A stretch of 64,000 nucleotides of DNA from Welwitschia mirabilis (Eukaryota; Gnetophyta; Gnetopsida; Welwitschiales), in NCBI GenBank assembly GCA_051453625.1, contig JBOZIK010000001.1:69141822-69205821 (forward strand). Direction: 5' to 3'. Position 1 is the first letter of the stretch, and the number at the start of each line of letters is the position of its first letter. The notes under the pieces are model-generated. The model did not search any database. It had not been told where the DNA came from and saw only the letters and a program-made list of their open reading frames with translations. Shown one piece after another: positions 45,880 to 58,129 of the stretch. A program made the position numbers and the translations under genes.

Positions 45880-46215
45880 ACATATAACATTGTTTTGGAT
45901 GGTGTTTTTGCAAAAAATAAAAATGCTTTTAAAAGTCATATTCTATCTTAGCAAAACTTGTTCAAACCCCAATCCAACTATACTACTATTGAAAGTGAAA
46001 TGTTTGCCATTGTATTTTGCCTTGATTATCTTAGACACTATCTTCTTGGCTTTCACACCAATGTTTACATAGATCATGCAGCCATATGCTATCTTATGAA
46101 TAAGAAATATTCTAATGTTAGACTTATTAGGTGGATCCTTCTCATGCAAGAATTTAATCTCACCATCATTGATAAGGTTGAAAAACATCATAGTATTGTA
46201 GATCACCTATCTTGA
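45880..46215 (+). pseudogene. E2 RNase H end
   Basis: At 45958-46215 an open frame reads NYTTIESEMFAIVFCLDYLR, HTNVYIDHAAICYLMNKK, LIRWILLMQEFNLTIIDK and HHSIVDHLS, a full match in order to Athila RNase H (family NY.TTEKELLAVVFA..K.R, TDHAALKYL, RWILLLQEF). The minus-strand frame 45943-46206 is its shadow. Confidence 0.85.
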
Positions 46216-46389
46216 CTTTCTTGTTCTTATGATAAACTTCCCATAAATGAATCCTTTCTAGATGAATAACTATTTGCTACCGAACAATTTTATCCTATCT
46301 CTTTTACTCATCTCACTTCTTGGTATGTTGATATTATGCTTGACATTATTACCATGGAAACACCTTAGCATTGAAAACATAACCAACAA

Positions 46390-47210
46390 AAATATTTTCT
46401 CCATAGGATTGGTGACTATGAGTGAAATGAACCCCATCTTTATAGAAGATGCAAAGACCAAATCATTCATAAATGTATGCCTAAATGGGAAAGCTTAGAA
46501 ATCCTTAACCTTTGCTATGGTGAGATATGTCGAAGACACTTTAGTAGCCAAAAGACTATAATAAAAAATTTTCATTCTAATTTTTATTGACCTACCATTT
46601 TTAAAGACTCGTTTGAATTTGCTATAAGGTGTAATTCTTATCAATGTTATGGTAGCCTAACTTGTTCTCAATATATTTCCCTTAAACCTAGGCTTGAATG
46701 TGAACCTTTTGATTGTTGGGGGATTGACTTTATAGGCCCTATTAAATAGCCTTATTATAATAAAAATTACATCTTATGGCCATTGATTATGTTACTAAAT
46801 GAGTTAAAGATATTCCTACTACTAAGAATGATGCCTAAACTATTTGAATTTTATCTAAACTTATATCTTTCAATGTTTTTATTTTCTTAGAATCATCACT
46901 AGTGATCAAGAAACTCATTTTATTAATTACTTTTTTCAAAAACTTCTTTTATCCATTAGCATTAAATATAAAATTGCATGTGCTTATCATCCATAAAATA
47001 ATGGCAAAGGCAAAAATGTAAATAAAGAAATTAAAAAGATGGTTTAAAAATTACTTTCTGTCAATAGGAAAACTTGGTCCTCTAAATTTAATGATGTTCT
47101 TTCGACTTACTATACTACTTGTTGTAACTCTTAGGTTTATAACCATATGAACTTGTGTACAAAAAGGTTTATGTCTTATTAGTTGATGTTTGCTATAATT
47201 CCTATTGATC
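46390..47210 (+). pseudogene. E2 integrase, cut by a 905-N gap
   Basis: The zinc-binding part begins about 46430 (FIEDAKTKSFINVCLNGK). Broken core text includes SDQETHFINYFFQKLL (family SDGGTHFCN..F..LL) and CAYHP followed by NGKGKNVNKEIKKMV (family YHPQTSGQVE.SNREIK). The sequence enters the gap 47211-48115 in the region that is usually LVYGKACHLPVE. Confidence 0.8.
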
Positions 47211-48115
47211 NNNNNNNNNNNNNNNNNNNNNNNNNNNNNNNNNNNNNNNNNNNNNNNNNNNNNNNNNNNNNNNNNNNNNNNNNNNNNNNNNNNNNNNNNN
47301 NNNNNNNNNNNNNNNNNNNNNNNNNNNNNNNNNNNNNNNNNNNNNNNNNNNNNNNNNNNNNNNNNNNNNNNNNNNNNNNNNNNNNNNNNNNNNNNNNNNN
47401 NNNNNNNNNNNNNNNNNNNNNNNNNNNNNNNNNNNNNNNNNNNNNNNNNNNNNNNNNNNNNNNNNNNNNNNNNNNNNNNNNNNNNNNNNNNNNNNNNNNN
47501 NNNNNNNNNNNNNNNNNNNNNNNNNNNNNNNNNNNNNNNNNNNNNNNNNNNNNNNNNNNNNNNNNNNNNNNNNNNNNNNNNNNNNNNNNNNNNNNNNNNN
47601 NNNNNNNNNNNNNNNNNNNNNNNNNNNNNNNNNNNNNNNNNNNNNNNNNNNNNNNNNNNNNNNNNNNNNNNNNNNNNNNNNNNNNNNNNNNNNNNNNNNN
47701 NNNNNNNNNNNNNNNNNNNNNNNNNNNNNNNNNNNNNNNNNNNNNNNNNNNNNNNNNNNNNNNNNNNNNNNNNNNNNNNNNNNNNNNNNNNNNNNNNNNN
47801 NNNNNNNNNNNNNNNNNNNNNNNNNNNNNNNNNNNNNNNNNNNNNNNNNNNNNNNNNNNNNNNNNNNNNNNNNNNNNNNNNNNNNNNNNNNNNNNNNNNN
47901 NNNNNNNNNNNNNNNNNNNNNNNNNNNNNNNNNNNNNNNNNNNNNNNNNNNNNNNNNNNNNNNNNNNNNNNNNNNNNNNNNNNNNNNNNNNNNNNNNNNN
48001 NNNNNNNNNNNNNNNNNNNNNNNNNNNNNNNNNNNNNNNNNNNNNNNNNNNNNNNNNNNNNNNNNNNNNNNNNNNNNNNNNNNNNNNNNNNNNNNNNNNN
48101 NNNNNNNNNNNNNNN

Positions 48116-50212
48116 AAGAACCTTCCTCTTATCATTATATAAATTCCTTCTTAACTCATTTCTTGGATAGACATCATGCTATCACTTGAATACATTTAAC
48201 TTGACTTATGTATTAACTTTATGAAGTCACCATGATTACTAATCTTTTACTTAGGCATTTTAAAATGATAAGATTAGATTCACCCAATCTTAAGACATTC
48301 ATATTGCTTTATTCAAAAGTAAGACGCCTTGGTTCTTTAGTTTTCTTTTAATGGTATGAATAATTAGTTGTTTTTTTGCATCTTCTTATTCCTCATCCTA
48401 TTACTTCACTTTTATTCATATAAGTACTTGGTCATGTGGATCTTTTCACTTCCAATTTAAAAAGAGAAAGTAAAAAACAAGAAAAGAAAAGAAATAAAGA
48501 CCATAATCTTTTATATCTGAGCTAAAATCATGGTCATTATGATGTCCTATCATAAGCACACTAGGGTAAATTTTCCTGATAAGAGCCTTTGGTAGTGTGA
48601 TATGCTAGCTATAGGAACTACATTAGGGGGTAAGTTGGCCATGATATATGGGTCCTTGCTTCTCTGATAGTGGTTTCACTTCCCTCATCATAGAAAAATA
48701 AAATTTTACTTAAAGTATATAAGTTTAGTAATGCCCCTGGTGTCATTAGAGGTATTACTTGTTTTAGGCTTCTTTTTCATATACTACTTTCATGTGATCA
48801 TTCTAATTTTTTGTATTCCACTATTATTTTAATATGTGAGCTAGTGATTTCATGTTTCAACAGCTTTTTATCTTATCATTCATTATTTTATAACATTTTA
48901 CATACTTGACATCATCATAATCATTACCTATTTGAATGGTACTTTATGAATTTTTGTATGTTGTCATGCATTTTTCACTAGATGATTTTATTATTTTTAC
49001 TAAAGGAATTTGTTAAGTTAGAATTTACGGTAAGTAAATAATATTTTTTATTTTCTAAGTTATTCATTTTTATTTTTGTTTTTCTTTTGCTATTTTATTG
49101 GATTCTTCAAAGTTATTTCCATACTTTTTCAAAATAATATTGTGGATCTAATCATTTAGTAGTTTATTATTGATTTTATTCATAGTTTTTATCCATGATG
49201 GTTTTTTTTTTTTGGATAGGTAACAATGATTTTTCTTAGTTTTAATTCTTATGTTTCCATGCTTACTGAGTTAGGACACATTTGAGAAGTTTTTTTGAGC
49301 CTTCCTTCTACTGAGTGCATTATTAAGGTCTCATTCTTTTTTCTTTAATGTCCTTTTCTCATAAATCTCTTTTTATCATGGTCGTGTTTTTTAGGATAAT
49401 TCTTTACTTTTTACCTTCTTCTTTATTTTCTGTTACCTTTATAATGCTTGACTACTTTTAGACTTTTTTTGGTTTTTCCTATGTCTCCAAAATCTCATTT
49501 TATCAATGTCATCTTAATCTGTCATCTCCATGATAGGTAGGACAATAATCATCCTTTTTACTCTGTTGCAATCTTAGACATCTTGCTTTACCTATTGAAA
49601 TGAGGTGTGTGATATTCTTATGAGATATTAAGTAAAAATTTTAAATTTAAAAGGATGATTATTTAAACTTTTATGATACATATTTGTGATGAGTTTCTTG
49701 CATATGATTTCATGTTACTTGAATAAAATTTCATAGACATTATCTAGCAAGAACACAGTAGTACACTCATAGATTTTTCCTGCAGTTATGTTTTAGAACA
49801 TCTAAAATATCTTGGATAAGGGAAAGAATGTTATGATTACTCTTTGTACTTTCCCCTTGTAGAATACCTTGATAAACTTGTATGCACCCTTTTGAGTTAT
49901 TACTATTTAGTTTTGCACATCAGTTTTAGCATCATTATCTTAAATTATGCATATACATTATCATTTTCTAAGCTATCATTATTACATTTATCAATTTTTA
50001 TGTGTGTATGACATTCATTTATTCTATTGAAATGTTTTTAAGTAAGAGTCTTACAAATATATCAGTATTTATATCAATTAATTGGTTTTTGATGTCTATT
50101 CCTACATGGTAAAAATTGAACTCAAAATTACATTTTTTTAGTTGTTGGTTATCTTAATCAAATTGGCTTTCAATATAGTTGATCCCTCACCTTGTAAGGG
50201 ACTTACAAGGCT
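48116..50212 (+). mobile_element. E2 3' region
   Basis: Matches the E3 3' region in pieces (GGAACTACATTAGGGGGTAA at 48617; TTCTTTTAATGGTATGA at 48344 against 59607) but is shorter, without the ERYF env-like block. A perfect-stem hairpin copy (CTGTCAT-CTCC-ATGATAG with one G-T pair) is at 49519-49536. Confidence 0.65.
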
Positions 50213-50225
50213 AAGTAGGGGGCTA
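50213..50225 (+). promoter_or_regulatory. E2 polypurine tract
   Basis: AAGTAGGGGGCTA abuts the 3' LTR; nearly identical to that of R. Confidence 0.8.
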
Positions 50226-51448
50226 TGTTATGGTGCTAATTTGTAGGAATTTAATGGTGTATTTTTAGTACTTTTGTAGGAAATTTGTACAAATTCGGAT
50301 GCAATTCTGATGATTATGAAGAATTAATAGGATGTTCACTAAAACATGTAGTTCTTAGCCTATTTGAAGCAATCTTAGGCTTATTTTGATACTTCATCCC
50401 TTGAAGAAATGATTAACCATGTAGAAAGCTGATTTCCCTTTGAGATAGCCCTGTCATGGCCTCTGTTATCTCCATGACAAATAGGACGACAACACTATTG
50501 ACATGGATAAAATCTATGGAGTTGATTATTGGGCTTGAAGCTGATGGATTACCTTTTAATATGGAGTATTATCCCCATTATTATCCCCATGATACTTAGT
50601 ATGACATCTATTTTTGTATGGATGAAAAGAATTATCTTTGTAATGGGGTCATACGACCCATATGGGTTGGGAGGTTTATTCTTCTAGAACTTCAATGTCA
50701 AGCTATAAATACACTCCCTTTCCGTTAATTTTATTTTCATCCTTAATATTAGATATTTTTGTGATGAAAGATTAAAGGATAAGAGGTCCATTTAGTATCT
50801 ACAAAAATAATATTACCTTGGTGTTACGATGAGTATTCTCCATTGACATGCTACAACTTTGTTATAAGTGGATATTAAATTGATGATTAATTTAAGAACT
50901 TTTTTTACTCCTATTATTTAAATATCCCTTATGGTTTAAGTTGATTATAATTTGGTAATAAATCCATAGTTTATTTAAATCATAGGATAACCTTATTAAG
51001 GTTGACTTTTTTAGTTTAGATTTTGTATTGCATTCCATTTCATTCCATTTCCATTTTTGCACTATCGATATTCTATTTGGTATATCTTATAATTTATATT
51101 AGTTAGGAACAAGTGATAAAATATTTCTAATTGGTTTAAGTTATAAGGACTAATTCTTGTGATAGGAGGATTGAAATCCAAATAGATTCATTACACTTGT
51201 ATTTCATCCATTTCATTTTACTATCATTCATCTTGCATTACATTTGTGTTATTATTTACTTTCATTTATTAAGAAAAAAAGACTAAAATACTTTGTGAAA
51301 TAAATTTTCTAACTTCTAGCCTAGTGCCTTCAATGGATTACAACATTTAGGTTGATTCCTTTCTATACTATTTTGTGTCTTCTATAAGTATTATGATTTA
51401 TAGGTTTTGCCTAAGAACTTAAAAATTGTATAAATTCATACTATAGTA
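50226..51448 (+). mobile_element. 3' LTR of E2
   Basis: Begins TGTTATGGTGCTAATTTG and ends CATACTATAGTA (final CA decayed). TATA box at 50704-50711. Right flank is the T LTR. Confidence 0.88.
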
Positions 51449-52631
51449 GAATCTAGTTGCATATAATCTAGAAGGATCAAATGGTAAATTGATCACATTT
51501 TTCCTATTCATCTTAGAAGTTTGGTTCTATCATTTGGAGATTCCCTTTAAAGAGAATCTCTCCCTAAAGTTCAAAAAACTAGTTATCCTAGTCAGTTTTA
51601 ATTTTTTATTTAAAAATCATCAGTTAAGATTAATATTCAAAACAAGTCAAGTCAACAATGTGATACAAGACTTAAATAAGATGTAAAGGGATATGATACA
51701 TGTACTTAAATAACACTAACATGAGGTGTATGTAGTCTAAATAGACCATGAAAACTTCATTGATATAACAATCTTATAAAAATTATACAAATATTGAAAT
51801 CATTCAAAAACAAAGACTACTCAAGATGCAAAAGATAAGGATCATGCAAGAAAATAAAAGGAATAACAAGAACCATACAAGAATAAAAAGAAAACCATAA
51901 AACCATATAAGAGTATAAGACAAAAGGCCATAAATCATACCCAAATTAAAATAAAAACTGAGAAGTTCTAGAGTTTCCAAGACTTTAAGGCTCCAAGGCT
52001 TTTCTAAGCTCTAAGATTAAGATCACAAGATTTGATAGTACGAACTTTTTCAATATTTGAAATATGAGAATAAGAAGGTCCTATTTATATTATAAAGTAT
52101 AGGATGTGAATAGCACCATGGTAAGAGAGTGATAAAAGTTGTGGAAGTGGTAGAAGTGGTGAAAGTATGTGGTGGACATGATGGAAGTGATATGATAAAA
52201 GTGATAGAGGTGGTAATAGTGGTGGAACTATGTGATGAAAGTGGTGGAAATTTTATAACCCTTATTTATTTTCTTATCAAGTTATTGAGTGCTTTTACTA
52301 TTATAATAATAAATAAAGATGCTCAACATGTAATTTAAAATGAGTCACTTAACAAGTAATTTCCAAAACCCACATAACAGATATTTTTCAATTTAAGTAG
52401 ATAAAATTATAATAGTTACAATAATTTAACCATTAAGGAATTAGAATTAAATCACAAAGAATTCTTAACAAAAATTATATTATGGCTACAGAATGAGAAG
52501 AATTATAGCATAATTTTCTTGATATAATTAAACTTATAGAAATCAGAAAATACATACATTCACTAATTAAAATAGCTTAAGGATCTATTAAAAATTATTT
52601 AGAATCTTGAACCTTGAAATTTTAGATGTCA
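51449..52631 (-). mobile_element. 5' LTR (X2) of T, right part
   Basis: Continues 38781 after the E2 insertion; matches 32400-33596 in order, including the GGTGGAAGTGG array at 52130-52255. Ends GATGTCA at 52631, where the E3 LTR resumes. Confidence 0.7.
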
Positions 52632-53365
52632 TATAAGTACCTCCTCTACCCTTGATTCTATTTTCATCTTTTGTAGCACTGGAAATTCTTATGATATGAG
52701 ATTAAAGGATAAGAAGTTAATTCATTGTTATTACAGAGAGATATCTTCCTTTGTGTTGGCATATGTATCCCTCATTGAGGTGCTATTACTTTGTAGCATG
52801 AATTTTGATTTACTTTTAGTCAAATATCTAGTTTTTTGTTTCATGTATTTTATTATTTACATCTCCCTTTTTGATAGATTCTTTGATGATATAGATCATG
52901 AAGGTAATCTTTAGTAAGGTGGACATTATTAGTTTAGGTGCATTACATTTCATTTCTTAAATTAACTTTGCATTATTTTCATATTTTGTTTGATGTATCT
53001 CATAGCTTAGGTTCATCTTAACTAGTGATGATTTTTCTTGATTGATTTAGATTATATAGGGTTGATCTTCATGATAGGTTAATTTGGTAATTAAATATAA
53101 GTTTCATGTAGAATAGGACTTATATTTCATTTGCATAGTGTATTCGTTTACATTGTTATTTTAGATTATTATTTTATTCTACTTTAATATTACATAGTGT
53201 TTCATTCTTAAAATTAATTCTTTTTCTTCTTTTCTATGCATTCAACTGAATTATGACATTTGGATTAATTCCCTCTAGTTTGTTATGTTGTTAAAATTTA
53301 TCAATAATGTTGATTTATAGGATTTATTTGAGGACATAATGTTTGCACAAATATGCATCACAACA
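52632..53365 (+). mobile_element. 5' LTR of Athila element E3, right part only
   Basis: Starts TATAAGTACCTCCTC, matching the TATA box and R region of the other LTRs (TATAAATACCCTCCC), and ends GCATCACAACA. The U3 part is missing on this side because T interrupts the LTR at the TATA box. The open frame 52696-52914 is LTR sequence. Confidence 0.75.
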
Positions 53366-53387
53366 TCTTTGTACCATTATCAAAGAA
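53366..53387 (+). promoter_or_regulatory. E3 primer-binding site, decayed
   Basis: TCTTTGTACCATTATCAAAGAA in place of the tRNA-Asp form, then AGGCT. Position and following text (TTTGAGGATTATTGTTACT) support it. Confidence 0.65.
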
Positions 53388-54090
53388 GGCTACTTAGAGT
53401 TTGAGGATTATTGTTACTTAGGCAAGTACTTTGGATTTTAGTTTAGGTATTTATCTACAGTAACATTGTATTCTTATAATAAAAATCGAGGTTTTCCTTT
53501 TTGTATTTTTTACTTTGTTTATAAAATAATGCCCTGTCATCCCCCTCATCATCTAGATGATGCATAGTGATGATGATCTATGAGACTCAGGGTTTTTTGC
53601 ATCTATTTAAGAATTAGGATTTTCTTATCATTTCTTTTATCATCTAGACAACTTAGGAAATGATTGTATGTTTTTATTTTGTGTTATTTCATGATTCTAT
53701 TTTTTGGTATTTTTCATTTTTGAGTTTTTTATGTTTGCTATTGTCGAAGTACATTGTCTAAATGATCACTAAGATGATGCATACAAAAATAGAATTAAGC
53801 ATACTAGAACATTTAAAATTCTATTAAAAAAGTAAAATCTTAGAGAAAGTGGATGTTTATTAAAGAAAACATTTGAGAAGGCTTAATTAACTATGAACTT
53901 AACCTAAGTATGCAAACCCTAGGTACATAAAATATTTGAAAAATTAAATAAAAAGATTCTTCTGCATTTATTATTTTTGAATATGATTTTTTTAAAGAAA
54001 TTTTTTCAAAAGATAGTTTAAAAGAAAATCATTTTATTACAATGTTGAATTCATCATAAAAATAGAAATAGGTTGCTTCACCAAATTTCT
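53388..54090 (+). other. E3 leader with palindromes
   Basis: CATCATCTAGATGATG at 53547-53562 is a perfect 16-base palindrome. A further copy lies at about 53625-53655 (ATCATCTAGACAAC). No gene. Confidence 0.65.
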
Positions 54091-54095
54091 CTATT

Positions 54096-55100
54096 ATGAT
54101 TAGAACCTCTACTACCCCCATAAAACCAAATTCTAATGTCACCCTTAAGGAATTAATTGCAAATGAGAAATATAAAATCCAAAACCCTTTTGATCTACTT
54201 TCTAGTGATGATGTTGAATTAAAAAATTTAAATGCTTATCCTATTTTTAAAGGGGAAAATAATGAAGATCCGTTTCAGCATATATCCAACATTGAATAAT
54301 TAGTACTTACTTCTAGAAATGATAAACAATGAATTAGTGATTATACTTACATGATTTTTTTTTCCCATTATTTTAAAAGGAAAAGCTAAACTATGGTTAA
54401 GAACTATTTCATATAAGAGTCTAAAAATGTAAAATCAAGTTGAAGAAGCATTTATAAAAAGATTTATGATTAAAAATTTACAAGAAAAAGAAGGAAAGAA
54501 ATAATAAATTTCTAATAACAAGCTAATGAAAAAATTATGCCTTCAATTATAAATAATTTTTTATTGTCATACATTTTAACACTATAGATGTGCTTAATCA
54601 ATAAGAATTAGTAGACTATTTCTATAGTGTACTTAATAGCCAAATCAAATAACTTATATACTTTTCATGTAGTGGAAATTTGATGAATCTAACTTTGGAA
54701 AATGCATGAAACTTATTGGAATAACTTGTAGAAGTAAGTTAAACTTAGCCTAAACAAACATCTAAAGAAATTTGTATAGTAGGCCAAATCATAAAAGACA
54801 TTAAAGAAGTAAAACAAGAAATGTAGAAAGTAGAAATAGAGAAAAAACCAATAAATTTCATTAAGGATTTCATAACAACACTAGAAAAATACACTCAAAC
54901 AATCTTAGATCCAAAGGTAAAAACCAAAAAGAGTGTGGTTATGGTTCTAGCTTGTTATTTATATGAAGAAATCTATCATGTAATAAAAAAAATCCTTTAT
55001 TACCTCCTTACAAAAAAAAATATTTATGAAGAGGTATCTGCATTTAACCAAAAGTATTTAAACTTTAGAATAAAAAATCAAAACCAAAATTAAAATTAGA
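54096..55100 (+). pseudogene. E3 Gag
   Basis: ATG 54096 opens 67 codons with NSNVTLKELIANEKYKIQNP, PFDLLSSDDVELKNL and EDPFQHISNIE, then continues in shifted frames with the same capsid order as E2. The knuckle at about 54952-54995 is CYLYEEIYHVIKKI: only the first Cys and the His remain. Downstream Asn- and Lys-rich text is the usual variable linker. Confidence 0.82.
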
Positions 55101-55909
55101 ACCAATTTCAACTTAGGATGAAAGGATAACCAAATTTTAGATATCTTGAAAAAAAATTTAGAACTTTCAAGAAAATCTTCAAAATTTTCACCCATTTAAA
55201 AATAGATTTGAGAATGATAACTTTTAAATAAACATCTCAAATTTATAATCAAGAAAATAAAATTATGAAGAAAGCATATCAAACTCACCAAACTAAAATG
55301 ATCCACTTAGAAATTTCATTGATAAGTTAAGAAAATAAAAAGAGAAAATAAATTCAAACATTGAAAATATTATTAATGTTCTTCAAAAACTATTCTTGCT
55401 AATCAAAGACCATAAGGATCACTTGCAACACAACCATTATGAAATACTAATAAAGTAAGAAAATATTATAAGATTATGACAAAAAGTAAAAATGATACAA
55501 GACCTCCTATCATGAGGCTTAAACATTTTAAAATGATAAAAATGATGAAGAAGAAGATGTTATTGAAATATTAAAAAATCATAATTAGAAAATCATACTT
55601 TCCATTCTCCTCTAAATGATAATAAGAAATATTCTTTTAAAGATAAAGGTAAGAAACTTACTACCTCTTGACTTGATAGATTAAATAGTAATTCTATCTT
55701 TGACCAGCATTTTAAAGTCTTAATGCAAATTTTAAGCATAAAGTTACCATTTTAGAAACTTTCGTAGGAGAATCTTAAATATTTTAAGTTATGGAAAGAT
55801 CTAATTAGGAGAAAAAATTAAATATAGCTAGTAAGGTCTTCCTAGTCCAATCTATAACCAACTTAGTTTTAAAAAAAGTTCTAGAGTTTAAAGATACAAG
55901 GGAAGAAAT

Positions 55910-56340
55910 AATTAGTATTATGTTAGAAGGGAACAAAAGAATAAAAAAAGTCAAAATTGATATAGGAGTGAGTGTTAACATTATGCCTTTACAAATTTGT
56001 CAACAACTTGGTTTGGAAAGTAGAATTATACCTACGAGAATTGTCATAAAATTAGTAGATACGTTAACAAAGAAACCTTTAAGAGTAATAAAAAATTTTG
56101 TGATTCAAATTGAGGAACCATTATATCCTATAGATGTGGTTATGATTGAATTTGAGCATAATGGAGGTTATCCACTAATTTTAGGTAGAGCATTTTATGT
56201 AATAGTCCATTGTATTATTGATACTAGAACTAGAATGATGATAAAAAGTTTATTATTAGAGTTTTTGACAGTACTAAAAAGGATTTAGGTGATAAGTCAA
56301 ATATTGAAGGAAAAATTAAGCTAATTCTATTTTTACAGCA
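55910..56340 (+). pseudogene. E3 retropepsin
   Basis: Open frame 55920-56288: VKIDIGVSVNIMPLQICQQL, KKPLRVIKNFVIQIEEPLYP, HNGGYPLILGRAFYVIVH. Unlike the R and E2 copies it keeps the catalytic Asp and Gly (D-I-G) and the ILGR flap-side glycine, so this is the best-preserved protease of the three. Because the surrounding polyprotein is broken it is unlikely to be made. Confidence 0.85.
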
Positions 56341-56895
56341 TCATCCACTTGAAGAAAGATTGTTAATGCTTTATGAACCTATCTGTTTTAATGATCCACT
56401 TCAAGTATAAAATGTGAAAGCTTTCAATGATAATCAACTTAACTATAAGCATTTAGGTACTAACTATTTTTATTAAGAGATTGGAGAAACTAAAATTGTA
56501 AATTGTACAAAAGTTTAACATTTGAATAAAACTGATATAATTTTTTTTTTTTTGAGAATGGTTTTCCACTTTAGTTGTCTAGATGACAGTCTAGGATGAC
56601 AATTAATTTTTATTAAAATTTAATAGAAAATAAAAATTTAAATTTAAATTTGAAACCTTCTCCTATTGTACTCAAATATATCTTTCTATGTGATGATTAG
56701 AATAAACCTTTGATAATAAATAAAAATTTATTCTTTACTTTTGAATTCTAAAGTTAATACATTTGCTTAGTCATACAAAGATTTAATAACCATTCTAACT
56801 TTCATTGTTCAACATAAAATCTACCTTAGAAATAATGCAAAACCTATTAGGCAACCCTAATGTAGACTAAATCTAGGATTTAAATAAGTCTTAAA
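56341..56895 (+). other. E3 protease-RT spacer
   Basis: Non-conserved text with a hairpin-motif remnant at 56573-56600 (GTTGTCTAGATGACAGTCTA; AGATGACAG/GGATGAC). Confidence 0.5.
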
Positions 56896-57560
56896 TGATA
56901 AAATGCTGGAATTATGTATGACATATCTAATTGTGAATGGATTAGTACTTTAATGATAGTACCTAGGAAATATGAGAAGTGGAGAATGTGTATTAATTTT
57001 AGAAAATTAAACAAAATAACTAGAAAAGATATTTTTATTTACCTTTCCTTGAGTAGATACTTGATAGAATCTAAAGATATGATTTTTGTTAGTTTCTTGA
57101 TGGGTGTAGTGATTACAATCAGGCTAGTATTGATAGTGAGGATAAAGTTAAAATTATTTTGACTTTACCTTTTGAAACCTTGCCTTTACAAGTATGAATT
57201 TTGGACTTTGAAATGCTCTTAGTACATTTTAACATGCAATGATAATTATCTTTTCTAGTATGCTAAAGGATTCAATTGAAATTTTTGTGAATGACTTCTC
57301 AATTTATGGNNNNNNNNNNAGATGTATTAACTATGGTTTGTATTTTAGTTATGATAAATTTTTTTTTAGTTGATAATGGAATTTTCTTAGGTCATTACAT
57401 TTCTAATAAAAATCTAACTTCTCTTATAAATGTAAAACAAATCTGACCTTTTCTTAGTTATTGTAATTTTTATCATCATTTTATTTAGGATTATGCTAAA
57501 ATTTGTAAACCCCTTCACTTGTTACTTGAAAAAGAAGCTAAATTTGAGTATAATAAATAT
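56896..57560 (+). pseudogene. E3 reverse transcriptase
   Basis: At 56914-57162: YDISNCEWISTLMIVPRKYE, WRMCINFRKLNKITRKDIF. The YxDD box near 57285-57309 reads FVNDFSIYG; the first Asp is Asn. A 10-N gap follows (57310-57319). Later SYCNFYHHFI-like text is the thumb. Inactive. Confidence 0.85.
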
Positions 57561-58041
57561 TGTTAGCTTGTTTTGAAACACTTAAAATCTCTTTCACACC
57601 TATTGTAATGGGACCCAATTGGAACAAAAATTTTGAGTTAATATGTGATGCTAGTAATATGCCATGGATGGGCTTATTATATAAAGATATGAAAATGACT
57701 TTAAAGTTATATCCTATCATAGCAAAACTTTATCTAAAGCTCAAATAAGTTACACTACTACTAAGAAATAAATGCTTGTAATAATCATTTTCCTTGATAT
57801 AATTAGACATCGTCTTTTATGCTTTTATAAAAATGTTTATACCAATCATGTAGTGATTAGATACCTCATGACTAAGAACGATTCTAGTGCTAGACTTATT
57901 AGATGGATCCTCCTCATGCAAGAATTTAACTTGACCATCATTGATAAAGCAAGGAAGCATAATAGTATAGTAGATCATTTATCACATCTTTCTTCTTCTC
58001 TTAATAATCTTATGATTAATAATTCCTTTTTGAATGAATAA
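57560..58041 (+). pseudogene. E3 RNase H
   Basis: FETLKISFTPIVMGPNW and NFELICDASNMPWMGLLY at 57560-57670 (catalytic D of CDAS kept), then after a frame change TNHVVIRYLMTKND, RLIRWILLMQEFNLTIID and HNSIVDHLSHLSSS up to 58041. D of TDH is Asn. Confidence 0.85.
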
Positions 58042-58129
58042 CATCTTTTTATATCTTCTATGCATCCTTCTTGTTGATATGCTAACATAGTAAGTTATCT
58101 TATTATCATAAAAACATCACAACATTATA

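Noticed and set aside
45943-46206. 87-codon minus-strand open frame
   Set aside because: Exact antisense of the E2 RNase H block.
47179-48170. Open frames of about 320 codons at 47179-48170
   Set aside because: They span the 905-N gap; only the integrase reading up to 47210 is supported.
38777-51453. Exact target duplication for E2
   Set aside because: Best pair is ATAAT/AGAAT, one mismatch and boundary-dependent; kept only as imperfect support.
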